64,000 nucleotides of DNA from Blastopirellula marina. GTDB lineage: Bacteria > Planctomycetota > Planctomycetia > Pirellulales > Pirellulaceae. This document shows, one piece after another, positions 47,432 to 57,547 of this stretch. Numbering within the stretch: position 1 is the stretch's first letter; each line of letters starts with the position of its first letter. The notes beneath the pieces were generated by a model. The model was not told where the DNA came from. It did not search any database and worked only from the letters and a program-made list of their open reading frames with translations. The DNA is taken from NCBI RefSeq assembly GCF_002967765.1, contig NZ_PUHY01000012.1:1240001-1304000 (forward strand). The letters are read 5' to 3'. A program made the position numbers and the translations under genes.

Positions 47432-47866
47432 TTACGAAGAGCGGGGTGGTTTAGGTTTCGGCTTGCTGGATGGCTTCTGCGATTCCGCAGGAGGTTGCTG
47501 AAGAAGTGATTCGATCAGCTTGCGTTCCTTGGCTGAGATTTGACCAGGATCGAACAAACGCGTCAGGAGTGCTTCTCGGCTCCCGCCGAACACGCGTTCG
47601 ATCAAATCGGTGATGAGTCGGCCGCTGACGTCCGCGAAGGAACGGACGGCCTGAAACTGGTAGGGACGTTCGTCAGTGATCTGCTCGAGAAACCCTTTCT
47701 CTTCGAGGATCTTTACTAAGGTGCTGACGGTTGTGTAAGCCAGTGGTCGCCCCGACTTTTCCAGGGCCTGTTGGACTTCCGCCACACCGCAGGCGTCTTC
47801 CTGCCAGAAGACATGCATGATCTCCAGCTCACGTTCGGTTAACTGCTTGGCTTTCGGCCGTGCCAC
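47432..47866 (-). CDS. BlaI/MecI/CopY-family repressor
   Basis: 144 residues from the GTG at 47866, with AGGAGAG 6 bp upstream; the frame extends 49 codons further up, but no homology and no site support it. QLTERELEIMHVFWQEDACGVAEVQQAL and YTTVSTLVKILEEKGFLEQ make the winged helix (about 8-85), and SFADVSGRLITDLIERVFGGSREALLTRLF the dimerisation helices. In this family the M56 partner cleaves between the two parts to release DNA. The Pro/Lys/Ser tail (last 20 residues) is unusual. Dyads upstream are probable operators. Confidence 0.93.
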   Translation of the reverse strand: MARPKAKQLTERELEIMHVFWQEDACGVAEVQQALEKSGRPLAYTTVSTLVKILEEKGFLEQITDERPYQFQAVRSFADVSGRLITDLIERVFGGSREALLTRLFDPGQISAKERKLIESLLQQPPAESQKPSSKPKPKPPRSS

Positions 47867-47896
47867 GATAGCTCTCCTGTTCGGGCAGCGTGTTCT

Positions 47897-47966
47897 TTGG
47901 TTTCTTAGTTTTGGTTTTATAGAAAACCTGTCGGGCGTGCAATGGAATTGTTCTAAGAAACCAAAA
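47897..47966 (-). promoter_or_regulatory. Operator-like dyads and promoter upstream of blaI
   Basis: A perfect 13-bp inverted repeat, TTTGGTTTCTTAG (47897-47909) and CTAAGAAACCAAA (47954-47966), encloses a second palindrome GGTTTT-ATAG-AAAACC (47914-47929). On the minus strand TTGCAC and TATAAA, about 15 bp apart, lie between the outer arms, so the inner palindrome covers the -10 region. All half-sites share GGTTT. Confidence 0.6.
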
Positions 47967-48062
47967 AACGATTCGTTCCCGTCAAGAATCAGGAGTCGCC
48001 GACGGCGGCGCAACTATGGAGACATGGAGCGATGGCGTTTGGCGAATTAAGAACGTGTCGGA

Positions 48063-49802
48063 CTACGGATTGGCCCGTTTGATCGGACGGAATGGTTCTG
48101 GCAGGGGCACCTTCTTGCCATCCGCTTTGAGGAGCATGTTCCGCCAGTTTTCCAAAGAAAAATCGGTAGGGAGGACGACGGCACGATAGTTGGCAGTGCC
48201 GACCAATATTCGATCGTCGCCCCAAGTCCCCAGTTTCTCAAGATCAAGAGCTTGTTCTAGATTCAGGTCGACTGGCATGGTCCAGGGGATATTGCGGTCT
48301 GCACTAACAAGAATCGCTGTCTCGCCCAGAGCATCTTTGATTTGCTGCCGCGTTGCTTCTTCGTCATGTAAGGCCGTTCCCTCGCCAAGTACGAGAAAGA
48401 AGCTGGCAGCATGCGGGTCAGTTTCCCAGTTACTGGAGAAAATGGAAACTGAGGCGTCGAGAAGTTTCAAGTTGGCTTCGCTGTCCCAAGGCTCGTCCTT
48501 GCGGTACTTCTCGTACAGCTCTTTGTACTTTTCATCCCCTAAATACTTGAGCATTTCGACTCGCCAGGAACGGACGTGCCCAGATTCTTCGTCCACGATT
48601 ATGGAAGATGGATAGTGATCATGAATCGCATGGTAACGGCTCAACGCAGCAAGAAGTCGTTGCAGGCGAAACTGGTCGTCTATCCGGGCCGTATGTTCTG
48701 GCAGCCTCTTAATGATGGTGAGCAGCGTGTCGTAAAGCTCCCGGTCACAATTGGTTTGGATCACGCACTGGTCACCGTCCACGCTGGCTTGGGCATTTTC
48801 CAGAAGTTGATTTAGGACGGAAACGGCATGCGGCCAATTCTTATAGGCGACGGGATAAGCCGTGGGTGGTAATTCGGTATCTTCGAGATACAACTCGAAG
48901 AACTGATCGAGCATGGCTTTGCCCATACGATACTTAATCGAAGCCTCTTTGGCTGCTTCCGCTGAGGTAAACGTTCCCTTGAGTTCCAGGGATAGCGAGT
49001 GTTCATCAGTAAATTTCGCTTGAAACATCAGTCGATCGAGAGTGCGATCCAGCGGAGCGAGAAGCTTGGCTACGGGATCGTTCCGGATCATCTCTTCTGA
49101 CAGTTCCGCATCTTCTTGTCCCGGTGGCTTTCGTTGTGCATAACGAAGAATGAAATTCGGATCAGAGAAAACAGTCGCAGCCGACTTCCGAGAAGTGATC
49201 GGTAGCTTCTGGAATTCAAGGAACGCATCCATGTTCGCCTGATTGCTTGCGATGACGACACGATTCGGCGAAACGAGTCTTGCCAAACGACCACCGCCGA
49301 AAGGCTTGATCTCGAAAGTTTGGTAGACATCAAAATCGGAATCAAATCCTTGAGACTTCTTTAGTTCCGCCACGTCGATCGGGGTTCGCATTTGAATGAT
49401 GAGCAGGTTGGGGGCACCGAATCGGTAGTCGGCTCCATTGGCCCATAAAATCTTCTCTGCGGACTCGATCGGGACAAGAAACACTTGGGTGACCAAGGTT
49501 CGATCAAATGCCCCCGAAGACTCAAATGCGTCTACATGCGGACCTTGAGGGCCAGGCTCCTTCTCTAAGTCATTCATCTGGTGCCAAAAGCTCAGATTCG
49601 CTTCTCCAATCAAGTAAGAGAACTCGAAGGGAACGCTTTCCGCCAGTGTCTGATCGCCATCGGAAGTTGCCTGAGCCATCACCCTCGCAGGGGAAAATCC
49701 CAGCAAGACGCTTAGCGCGATCAAATGAAGTGACAAGTAACAGCGTAGGGAAGAACTGCAAGCAACAACGGAAAGCTGGCAAGGCATCTGATTGGCATAC
49801 AT
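48063..49802 (-). CDS. Secreted protein homologous to the C-terminal half of the M56 fusion
   Basis: 579 residues with a signal peptide (about 20-45, ending VMAQA). No protease or TM domain. Two regions resemble the periplasmic part of the M56 protein at 44668-47421: the middle (IESAEKILWANG, SLSLELKGTFTSAEAAKEA) and the C-terminal DUF1559-like part (LQRLLAALSRYHAIHDHYP, SWRVEMLKYLG, KDEPWDSEANLKLL). It is on the same strand, upstream of blaI with about 196 bp between, and may be controlled by or interact with the M56 system. Function unknown. Confidence 0.75.
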   Translation of the reverse strand: MYANQMPCQLSVVACSSSLRCYLSLHLIALSVLLGFSPARVMAQATSDGDQTLAESVPFEFSYLIGEANLSFWHQMNDLEKEPGPQGPHVDAFESSGAFDRTLVTQVFLVPIESAEKILWANGADYRFGAPNLLIIQMRTPIDVAELKKSQGFDSDFDVYQTFEIKPFGGGRLARLVSPNRVVIASNQANMDAFLEFQKLPITSRKSAATVFSDPNFILRYAQRKPPGQEDAELSEEMIRNDPVAKLLAPLDRTLDRLMFQAKFTDEHSLSLELKGTFTSAEAAKEASIKYRMGKAMLDQFFELYLEDTELPPTAYPVAYKNWPHAVSVLNQLLENAQASVDGDQCVIQTNCDRELYDTLLTIIKRLPEHTARIDDQFRLQRLLAALSRYHAIHDHYPSSIIVDEESGHVRSWRVEMLKYLGDEKYKELYEKYRKDEPWDSEANLKLLDASVSIFSSNWETDPHAASFFLVLGEGTALHDEEATRQQIKDALGETAILVSADRNIPWTMPVDLNLEQALDLEKLGTWGDDRILVGTANYRAVVLPTDFSLENWRNMLLKADGKKVPLPEPFRPIKRANP

Positions 49803-49933
49803 TCGTTAGGGGAACGGTTCGTTAGTCCCCTAATGTGCCTGGAAACTTCTGCGATCGCAAGGGAAAACTCAATAAGTCCAAATGGCAATCGAGGGATGCG
49901 ATTCGGACGCGAGTTTGGGTATCGGAGGCTGTA

Positions 49934-51517
49934 CTAAGCCGTCGTTTGTATCTCGGACTTGTCGGCATGGAACTTGAACTGGTGCACGCACTCGCGCAGT
50001 TCGTGAGCCAACTGCTCCAGGATGTCACCTTCATTCGATAGCTGAATGCCGTCCTGCTGTGTCGATTCATGGATTTCACGCAGGTTGGCAATTTGCATTC
50101 TTAGGCGTTCGGCGGAGTCGACTTGATTCTGCGTCAAAGCCACGATGCCGCTCGTCTCGGCATTGATCGAAGCGACTGCTGAGCAGACTTCCTTAAACTG
50201 GTATGTTGTCCGGCTGCTTTTCTCAACACCAGTTTGAATGTGCTGGCGTGTTTGCTGGATCATCTGAGTGACCAGCGTGATGTTCTTATCGCAGTGACCA
50301 GCGAGTTCTTTGACCTGCTGGGCCACCACGGCGAAGCCGCGACCGGCCTCGCCAGAACGTGCCGCCTCGATCGATGCATTCAAGGCCAACATGTTGGTTT
50401 GTTTGGCAAGCTCCTGGATCGTTCCCACCGTCGCGATCATTTGATCAGCACTCTCTTCGATGATTTTCATCGACTGTTCTGATTCCGCGAGGCTCGTCTC
50501 GCTTTGATGAGCCATCGAGTTGGCCGCTTCGGTGGCTGCTTCCGCACGACGAACATTCTCGCGAATGGAATGAATCGATTGATGCAGTGCTTCCACTTCA
50601 GTCAGGATCGCGGTGAGCGATTCGCTCTGGATTTCGATTCCCTGCGAGAGGTTCGTTGAACTGGAATGCAGATGGCTCGAACTAGCGGTCACGTTATCGA
50701 CGCTCTGCGAGAACATTGCGACAACGTGATTCCACGAGCGAATCGTACGATCCAGGTCGGTCTGAAGTGACTTCACATGCGGATCGCGAACGTCAGGGAT
50801 ATCAACGGTCAGGTCTCCCTGGGCTGCTAAGTCGAACACCGGTCGCAGTTGATCGATGGCTTGGTTCAAGTTTTGATGTTGGCGACGATGTAAGACTTGG
50901 TCTCGGCAGCGGGTTGATGCTTCCCGTAACGAAGAATAGATTCCGACCAAGAGGACGGCATCTTCAATGATCACCCAAGAAGCATGCTCAATGACTAGCA
51001 TCAACGCAGGATCGGAAAGTCCGAAAATCGAATACGGCCAAAACAAACCACGTCCCAAGTGATCGACCGCCGTAATCACAGTGGCGATCAAGAGAACTAA
51101 GGGATCGCGATACAGCGACAAGAATGCCAGCGAGGCGAAGACATGAAAATGGACTTCCGTACGCCCCCCCGAAATATGAATGAACAGTGCGGAAAAACTC
51201 GCCTGCGAGATCGCCATCACATATCGTGTTAGGGGATTCTGCGATTGAAACCAGCCGAGATACGCGGGAACAACTCCAAGCAGTATCGCTAGAATCGCCG
51301 AACCCCACACGTGCGGATGGACGCTGCTTGCTTCGCCAGCCCATGTTTGTGGCGTAATCACGAGCGACAGGCCAAACGCGACCAGCCCTTGAATCAGCAT
51401 TAACACAGCGAACAATCGATTGGTTCGAGCGTTGGCTGCTAACTCTTCCCGATGCAAGGTGGCCGATTCATCAGCATCCAGTCCGGAGTATTGGGGAAAC
51501 AGAATCTTGCTAAGCAT
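49934..51517 (-). CDS. Methyl-accepting chemotaxis protein with polytopic N-terminus
   Basis: 527 residues. Six or so TMs in the first 210 residues with [18 protein letters not shown] and [12 protein letters not shown], a membrane-embedded sensor type with conserved His residues rather than a periplasmic ligand domain. Then a HAMP-like stretch ([18 protein letters not shown], about 225-275) and the long signalling coiled coil with hairpin tip [18 protein letters not shown] and [19 protein letters not shown] 7 bp before the ATG. It overlaps the stop of the CPC-motif thioredoxin-fold gene by 8 bp, hinting at redox-linked sensing. Confidence 0.92.
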   Translation of the reverse strand: MLSKILFPQYSGLDADESATLHREELAANARTNRLFAVLMLIQGLVAFGLSLVITPQTWAGEASSVHPHVWGSAILAILLGVVPAYLGWFQSQNPLTRYVMAISQASFSALFIHISGGRTEVHFHVFASLAFLSLYRDPLVLLIATVITAVDHLGRGLFWPYSIFGLSDPALMLVIEHASWVIIEDAVLLVGIYSSLREASTRCRDQVLHRRQHQNLNQAIDQLRPVFDLAAQGDLTVDIPDVRDPHVKSLQTDLDRTIRSWNHVVAMFSQSVDNVTASSSHLHSSSTNLSQGIEIQSESLTAILTEVEALHQSIHSIRENVRRAEAATEAANSMAHQSETSLAESEQSMKIIEESADQMIATVGTIQELAKQTNMLALNASIEAARSGEAGRGFAVVAQQVKELAGHCDKNITLVTQMIQQTRQHIQTGVEKSSRTTYQFKEVCSAVASINAETSGIVALTQNQVDSAERLRMQIANLREIHESTQQDGIQLSNEGDILEQLAHELRECVHQFKFHADKSEIQTTA

Positions 51518-52184
51518 GGAATCGTCCTTCGCAACATTCGGGAGGATCTAAGGAAGGGGGTGAATCGAGAGGGAGATCTTCCGGCTTCTTTTCTAGAAGC
51601 GGGCACCCGAAAACAGGATAGCTCGATTCGGCGCTGTCGAATTCGACGAGCGTGGACTTCAAAATTGAAAGGCCCGTGTTCGCACCACGATGGCCGCGAC
51701 TTGATGTGACGCCACCGTTGTAAACCAGTTTTCCTTCACGATCGTATAGCAGGCAGTGACCGCTGGTCGAAGCTCCAAACCTCTCCGCTTCCTGACCGGT
51801 GACGTCTGACACGAGTGTGACTTGTGGCCGGTCATTCCAGGACTGCAATTCGCGATAACAACCCCCCAGGGAATTATTGGACTGGGGCTGAAAGTCACCG
51901 AAACAAATTAGCGTCACTTGAAGATCATCGCTGCGGATCAGTGGCTGCAAGTTATCGAGGGTTGCACGCGTGCAAGGGCATTCTGGGTGAAGGAAAACCA
52001 GAAGATGTTGTTGCCCTTCGCAGCGGTTAATTTCCGTACTGCTGGGCCAGCTTTCAGGCACATCCGAAGGCGGTCCCGGCATGCTCCCGTACAGGGTCAA
52101 CCAAGCGAACGTACTGCCAACCAAGATCAGCCAGACACTGAACGCGGTGACTTGGATCAGACACTTTGATGCCGCAGTTGGCAT
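51510..52184 (-). CDS. Membrane-anchored thioredoxin-fold protein, RedB-like (CPC motif)
   Basis: 224 residues. One N-terminal TM (about 10-30) places the rest in the periplasm. [19 protein letters not shown] (Cys69 and Cys71) is a thioredoxin-like beta-alpha start with CxC in place of CxxC, seen in RedB-type proteins. [17 protein letters not shown] fits the later strand. The C-terminus has a further Cys cluster ([17 protein letters not shown]). AGGGGG 5 bp before the ATG. It overlaps the chemoreceptor by 8 bp. A redox or metal (copper) role is inferred only. Confidence 0.75.
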   Translation of the reverse strand: MPTAASKCLIQVTAFSVWLILVGSTFAWLTLYGSMPGPPSDVPESWPSSTEINRCEGQQHLLVFLHPECPCTRATLDNLQPLIRSDDLQVTLICFGDFQPQSNNSLGGCYRELQSWNDRPQVTLVSDVTGQEAERFGASTSGHCLLYDREGKLVYNGGVTSSRGHRGANTGLSILKSTLVEFDSAESSYPVFGCPLLEKKPEDLPLDSPPSLDPPECCEGRFHA

Positions 52185-52568
52185 GGAACCCCCTGGTAGC
52201 GAAGAAGTTAGACGACACGAAAGAATCTAGGTCACTTATGGACCAGTCGTCCTGCCTCTGCGGGAAGCCGATTGGGTTTACCGGGGAGAATCCTGGGTGC
52301 GACGCGTATCAAACAGAGAATGAGGATGGGTTAAAGCAGGTGTAGCGGTCGTATCGAACGGGAGCTCGGATCTTGACGTGCTTCCTATTAAATGGAGCGA
52401 TCATCCAGAACTGGCATCGCTAACTGCTCGTCTCTAGTGATTAAGGCCAATTCAACCTGGATGGCATTGAGATCGAGGTCACGGACGCATTTGGGCGTCC
52501 ACGAACGTGCCAGCACCAGGAAATAGTCTCGCGACATCAAAACTGCCGAAAGGTGTTGGGGAAAGAAA
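52185..52568. other. Intergenic, no gene seen
   Basis: About 380 bp between the glnN terminator and the RedB-like gene; no supported frame, hairpin or repeat. Must contain the promoter of the RedB-like/chemoreceptor unit. Confidence 0.4.
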
Positions 52569-52603
52569 AAAGCGGGCCGAGATGTAAAGTCTCGGCCCGC
52601 TTT
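52564..52603 (-). terminator. Terminator of glnN
   Basis: 14-bp perfect stem AAAGCGGGCCGAGA / TCTCGGCCCGCTTT with a 7-nt loop; minus strand continues TTTTCTTTC. Could also stop plus-strand transcription. Confidence 0.9.
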
Positions 52604-52633
52604 CGTTCTATAGTCAATGCAATCTCAGACGCA

Positions 52634-54886
52634 TTAGCGAATGAACAGCATTTCCTGGTAGGTTGGCAGTGGCCACAGATCGTCAGCGACGTAGCCTTCC
52701 AGTTCGTCAGCGAACTTGCGAACTTCGTTCATGGCTGGCAGAACTTCGTAGCAGCTGCACTTCGCTTTTTCGTGCCAGCATTCGATCGCGTCGGCTTTCG
52801 CTGCGACCGAAACCAGGGCGGCGACGCTGTCTTGCAGCGACTTGACCAAGCTGGTCATGGTGTCCAGCGTATCCTTGTCGAAGTCGTAGCCCAGAGCTTG
52901 CAGGTTCGCACAAGTTGCAGCCAGCTCGTTTTGGTAACGAACGGCAGCTGGGAAGATCATCGTGCGAGCCATCTCGACGGTGAGATTGGTTTCAACAACG
53001 ATCGATTTGCAGTACTGTTCCAGGTAGGTTTCCAGTCGACTTTCCAGTTCACGTTCCGACAGAACGCTGTACTTGGTGAACAGCTCTTTGACTTCCGCCT
53101 TTTCCAGGAATGGCAAAGCATCGGCAGTCGTCTTCAAGTTCAGCAAGCCACGCTTTTCAGCTTCCTGGTGCCATTCTTCCGAGTAACCGTCACCGTTGAA
53201 CACGACCATTCCATGTTCGTTCATGATGTCGGTGAGCAGCTTCTGGATAGCGCCATTGAGCTTCGAGCTATCGCCACCGGTTGCTTCTTCTAGCTTGGTC
53301 GCACAGTAGTCCAGCGATTCCGCGACGATCGTGTTCATCGCGACCAACGGACCAGCGATCGACTGGTTAGAACCAACCGCACGGAATTCAAAACGGTTGC
53401 CAGTGAAGGCGAAGGGGCTGGTACGGTTACGATCGCCAGCATCCTTAGGAAGCGGTGGTAGAACGTCAGCACCAATTTCCAGCGTCCCCTTTGGAATGGA
53501 ACTGCTGGCACCGCCACCCTTGATTTGCTCGAAGACGTCGGCCAATTGATCGCCGAGGAAGATCGAGATAATCGCCGGAGGAGCTTCGTTGGCACCCAAG
53601 CGGTGATCGTTGGAAGCCGAGGCGACCACAGCACGCAGCAAACCTTGGAACTTGTGTACGGCACGAATGACCGCTCCACAGAAGACCAGGAACTGAGCGT
53701 TTTCGTGTGGGGTTTCACCTGGATCGAGCAGATTACCTTGCGAGGAGCTACCCATCGACCAGTTAACGTGTTTACCTGAACCATTGACGCCAGCGAACGG
53801 CTTCTCGTGGGTCAAGCAGGCCATGCCATATTTTTCGGCGACCTTACGTAGGATGATCATGATCAATTGCTGATGGTCGGTGGCCACATTAGCGAACTCG
53901 AACATCGGAGCGATTTCGTACTGGCCAGGAGCCACTTCGTTATGACGCGTCTTGACCGGGATGCCCAACTTGAACAGTTCTCGTTCCGATTCCAGCATGA
54001 ACGCCAGAACGCGATCTGGAATGGCACCGAAGTAATGGTCGTCGAATTCCTGCCCCTTAGGGGGTGCAGCACCAAACAAGGTGCGACCAGCGTTGAGCAG
54101 GTCAGGGCGAGCGAAGTAAAAGTTGCGGTCGACTAGGAAGTATTCCTGTTCAGGACCGGCGGTCGAGCTGACCATTGCACCGTCGGTGTGACCGAACAGA
54201 GCGAGGATACGCTGGGCTTCCTTGTTCAAAGCCTGCATCGAACGTAGAACAGGAGTCTTTTTGTCGAGAGCCTCGCCAGTCCATGAAACGAACGCCGTCG
54301 GGATGCACAGCGTGGTCCCGTTGGGGTTTTCCATGATGTAGGCTGGGCTGGTGACGTCCCAAGCGGTGTAACCACGGGCTTCGAACGTTTGGCGGATACC
54401 GCCAGAGGGGAAGCTTGAACCGTCCGGTTCGCCCTGAATCAACTGTGATCCGCTGAACTCGGCGATTGCACTGCCGCTGCCATCTGGGCTCAAGAAGCTA
54501 TCGTGCTTTTCAGCGGTGCTGCCCGTAAGTGGATAGAAGACGTGAGCGTAGTGCGTCGCACCCTTTTCGATAGCCCAATCTTTCATGGCCGACGCGACAT
54601 AGTCAGCAACGGTTGTATCCAACTTCTCGCCCGTTTCAATCGTCTTCATCAACGACTTGAAAATCGGCTTGGGAAGACGGTCTTTCATGACCGATTTGCT
54701 GAAGACGTTCGCACAGAACAGTTCCTGGGTCGGCGTCTCCAAAAAATTCATGGCTGGGACGGAAGGCTTGTAGTTAGTCACCGCGGCGATGGCGGCCATT
54801 CGTGCCGTTCCGCCGACGTACCCGCTACCGCTGCCTGTGGTTGTTGTTCCGTTGGAACCCGCCTTACCTTTCGATGCCGTGCTCAC
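52634..54886 (-). CDS. glnN: Type III glutamine synthetase
   Basis: ATP-dependent amidation of glutamate; central ammonium assimilation. 750 residues, slightly above the usual 700-730 of GSIII because of a Gly/Ser/Thr-rich start. GTG at 54886 is preceded by a perfect [70 protein letters not shown] and [20 protein letters not shown] (each split or shortened here) are GSIII signature blocks with the ammonia, ATP and glutamate ligands. The C-terminal helices (about 640-750) are also GSIII-typical. No PII or Amt gene nearby. It has a sigma70-like promoter at 54947-54976. Confidence 0.96.
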   Translation of the reverse strand: MSTASKGKAGSNGTTTTGSGSGYVGGTARMAAIAAVTNYKPSVPAMNFLETPTQELFCANVFSKSVMKDRLPKPIFKSLMKTIETGEKLDTTVADYVASAMKDWAIEKGATHYAHVFYPLTGSTAEKHDSFLSPDGSGSAIAEFSGSQLIQGEPDGSSFPSGGIRQTFEARGYTAWDVTSPAYIMENPNGTTLCIPTAFVSWTGEALDKKTPVLRSMQALNKEAQRILALFGHTDGAMVSSTAGPEQEYFLVDRNFYFARPDLLNAGRTLFGAAPPKGQEFDDHYFGAIPDRVLAFMLESERELFKLGIPVKTRHNEVAPGQYEIAPMFEFANVATDHQQLIMIILRKVAEKYGMACLTHEKPFAGVNGSGKHVNWSMGSSSQGNLLDPGETPHENAQFLVFCGAVIRAVHKFQGLLRAVVASASNDHRLGANEAPPAIISIFLGDQLADVFEQIKGGGASSSIPKGTLEIGADVLPPLPKDAGDRNRTSPFAFTGNRFEFRAVGSNQSIAGPLVAMNTIVAESLDYCATKLEEATGGDSSKLNGAIQKLLTDIMNEHGMVVFNGDGYSEEWHQEAEKRGLLNLKTTADALPFLEKAEVKELFTKYSVLSERELESRLETYLEQYCKSIVVETNLTVEMARTMIFPAAVRYQNELAATCANLQALGYDFDKDTLDTMTSLVKSLQDSVAALVSVAAKADAIECWHEKAKCSCYEVLPAMNEVRKFADELEGYVADDLWPLPTYQEMLFIR

Positions 54887-54946
54887 TAGTGTGTGACCTC
54901 CAAAGCCTAGCGCGAACGGCGACCCCCAGAGGGATCCGCGTCACGC

Positions 54947-54976
54947 CCTATATTGATAAAAATCCCTTACCGTCAA
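54947..54976 (-). promoter_or_regulatory. Promoter of glnN
   Basis: Minus strand TTGACG, 18-bp spacer, TATAGG, about 60 bp before the GTG start. Confidence 0.4.
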
Positions 54977-55855
54977 ATAGCTTCGCGATCCCTGCTGAAG
55001 CGTTGTGCGGGATGAAAGCAAGTATCATGCCGCAGCGTCAGAAGATGCAAAACTGCTAGAAAACGACCCCAGAAGAGGCGTCCGGTGCGCGCAAAAGTAG
55101 CGTGACCTGCATAGAAATGTAGCAAAAATGACTTGCCGAGGCCTATTTCTTGAACTTTGCAAAAAGGGTGCCGATGCGGATTGGGGATGAGTACAACTTT
55201 TGCCCACCATTCGCAGTGCGTTGACATTGGATCCCTTCGCTGACAAGAAGACCAGTTCGTTCCTACGGCTCAATCTCTCGGTTGAGCGGTCACTTCCGGT
55301 CAACTTAAGGCGTGACCAACCGGTTTGGAAGTAGGCAATATTTCTGACGAGCCGTTTTTCTTCCTTTCTCTGATAAGTTTGGCCTTATCAAAGGAGTTCC
55401 TATTCTCCTGGAACTCAGATTCACGATTCTTCATCGATCGACGATCACCGAGTAGATGCCCCCGGGCACTGAAAACAGTTGAGTGGGCGGATCCGATTTC
55501 GCGATTACTTCCCAGGGAGCGGTAAGCCAAACTTGTCGGAGGTGCCGCAGGATATTGGAAGCATCGCCTCGGCTAAAACGCCGCATCAAGATCGGCTTCC
55601 CAAGGTGAAGAGAGAGAGGTTCGATGAGCGGGCGATCTTCAGTGACTTTCTATGGTTAAGCCTGCTTTAGCAGCTTGCGCACTCTAGGAAGACCGACTGC
55701 GATTGGAACGGGAAGAACCAATATTTTTGCCTATAAGCGCGAACACGTTAGTTGAGAACGGCTCTTCACTTGTCTACGCTACTGAGTCTGGATCCCCGCA
55801 AGAGGCAGGGTTTTTGTGGCGATTGAACGCCGGGAAACTTATTGGGGGATATCTT
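54977..55855. other. Long intergenic region
   Basis: About 880 bp between glnN and the TPR gene. Short frames on both strands lack ribosome-binding sites and homology. I see no strong hairpin. GGGGGATATC at its right end is the ribosome-binding site of the TPR gene. Confidence 0.4.
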
Positions 55856-57520
55856 GTGACACGTTTCTTCGTGGGCAATTCGTTTGCCGTCGCTTTATTG
55901 CTGGCTGTTTTGATCATCACACGTCTTAAGGGTCAAGACGCCGCCCCTGAGGTTCTGCTATTTCCAGGTCTGGGGGAACACAGCTGGAAGATTTCAAGCG
56001 AAGTTCCGAAGGCTCAGGCCTATTTTGATCAGGGGCTCGCCTTTATGTATGGCTTCAATCATGACGAAGCCATTCGCAGCTTTCGTGTTGCTGCCGAAGA
56101 AGATCCCTCGTGTCCGATGAATTGGTGGGCAATCTCATTGGCGAATGGACCAAATATCAATTATCCGCTACTCGACGAAAAGCATGCTCCCCAGGCCTGG
56201 CAGGCACTTCAGAAAGCTAAAGAACTAGCAAACAACGGTTCGCCGTTGGAGCAAGATCTCATCGCTGCTTTAGAAGCAAGGTATGCCGATCCTCCTCCGG
56301 AAGATCGTAATCAATTAGATCAGTCCTATGCCGACGCCATGCGCAAGGTTTGGAATAAATATCCCGATCAGCCTGACGTAGGAGCTTTGTTCGCGGAAAG
56401 TTTGATGGACCTTTGGCCATGGGATCTCTGGCAAAAGGCGGGAGCGGCCAATCCAGATACAGCCGAGGTTATGCAAACTCTTGAGCAGGTCTTAGAGTTA
56501 TCTCCTAATCATCCCTTGGCGTTACATCTCTACATCCACACGCTCGAAGCTTCAGGCGAAGTGAAGAAGGCAGCCGACGAGGCAGATCGTTTACGTAACC
56601 TACAGCCAGGGCTTGGGCACATGGTTCACATGCCTTCACATATCGATGTCCGCTTAGGGGCGTGGCGAAAGGCAATCGCTGCCAATGAGAAAGCGATCGT
56701 TGCCGATACGGCTTATAAGAAACGTTCGCCAGACCAAGATTTCTTTCGGATCTACATGGCGCACAATCGCCACATGTTGGCTTTCGCCGCGATGATGATT
56801 GGCCAAGAGAAAGTTGCGACTGAACAAATTAATATGATGTTGGAAGAAATGCCGGAGAAGTGGGTCGAAGCGAACGCTCCCTTTGTCGACGGAATGCACA
56901 GCATGCCATACGAAATGCACATCCGTTTTGGCCGCTGGGATGCCATTCTTGCGGAGCCAGAACCAGCGAAGCATTTCCCAATCTGTAGAGCGATGCGTCA
57001 CTTTGCCCGAGGTGTGGCATACGCAGCCAAAAAGCAGCCCGAGAAGGCCCGCGCAGAGCAAGTGGAATTCCGTCGTTTGAAGGAAGAGGTCCCGGAAGAG
57101 GCATTCTTTGCATTGAACGTCGCATCGATTGTATTGGCGGTTGCCGACAACATGCTCGAGGGAGAAATCCTTTATCGCGAAGGTAACGTTGATGCCGCGA
57201 TTGCGAAGCTCGAGAAGGCCGCCGAACTGGAGGACGATCTCCGCTATACCGAACCGCCTGATTGGATCCAGCCGGTTCGTCACGCACTGGCCGCGACACT
57301 GATGGATGCGAAACGCTACGAACACGCCGAGAAGGTCCTAAGGCGTGATCTAGAAATTCACCCTCACAACGGCTGGGCACTGTACGACCTGGCACGAAGC
57401 CTGCGGATGCAAGGAAAGCTGGAAGAGGCTAACAAAGTTCAAGCTGAATTCGAAATCGCTTGGCGAGATGCTGACGTTCAAATGACTTCAGCTTGCATGT
57501 GCCTGCCGGGCGACGGTTAG
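55856..57520 (+). CDS. Secreted TPR protein
   Basis: 554 residues from the GTG at 55856 (GGGGGA 6 bp upstream). The frame continues upstream 51 codons to a TTG without homology. Signal peptide (about 1-27, FAVALLLAVLII). Then a series of TPR-like helical pairs: AQAYFDQGLAFMYGFNHDEA, LGHMVHMPSHIDVRLGAWR (the 'HMPSH' motif of this family), AIAKLEKAAELEDD and HAEKVLRRDLEIHPHNGW. Family function is unknown; periplasmic location likely. It ends 27 bp from the convergent acyltransferase. Confidence 0.82.
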   Translation: MTRFFVGNSFAVALLLAVLIITRLKGQDAAPEVLLFPGLGEHSWKISSEVPKAQAYFDQGLAFMYGFNHDEAIRSFRVAAEEDPSCPMNWWAISLANGPNINYPLLDEKHAPQAWQALQKAKELANNGSPLEQDLIAALEARYADPPPEDRNQLDQSYADAMRKVWNKYPDQPDVGALFAESLMDLWPWDLWQKAGAANPDTAEVMQTLEQVLELSPNHPLALHLYIHTLEASGEVKKAADEADRLRNLQPGLGHMVHMPSHIDVRLGAWRKAIAANEKAIVADTAYKKRSPDQDFFRIYMAHNRHMLAFAAMMIGQEKVATEQINMMLEEMPEKWVEANAPFVDGMHSMPYEMHIRFGRWDAILAEPEPAKHFPICRAMRHFARGVAYAAKKQPEKARAEQVEFRRLKEEVPEEAFFALNVASIVLAVADNMLEGEILYREGNVDAAIAKLEKAAELEDDLRYTEPPDWIQPVRHALAATLMDAKRYEHAEKVLRRDLEIHPHNGWALYDLARSLRMQGKLEEANKVQAEFEIAWRDADVQMTSACMCLPGDG

Positions 57521-57547
57521 AGCTTGCGTGAATGTCGTTTCCTTTTT

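Noticed and set aside
52553-53293. 246-residue frame antisense to glnN
   Set aside because: Overlaps the GSIII coding region and the glnN terminator; no domain.
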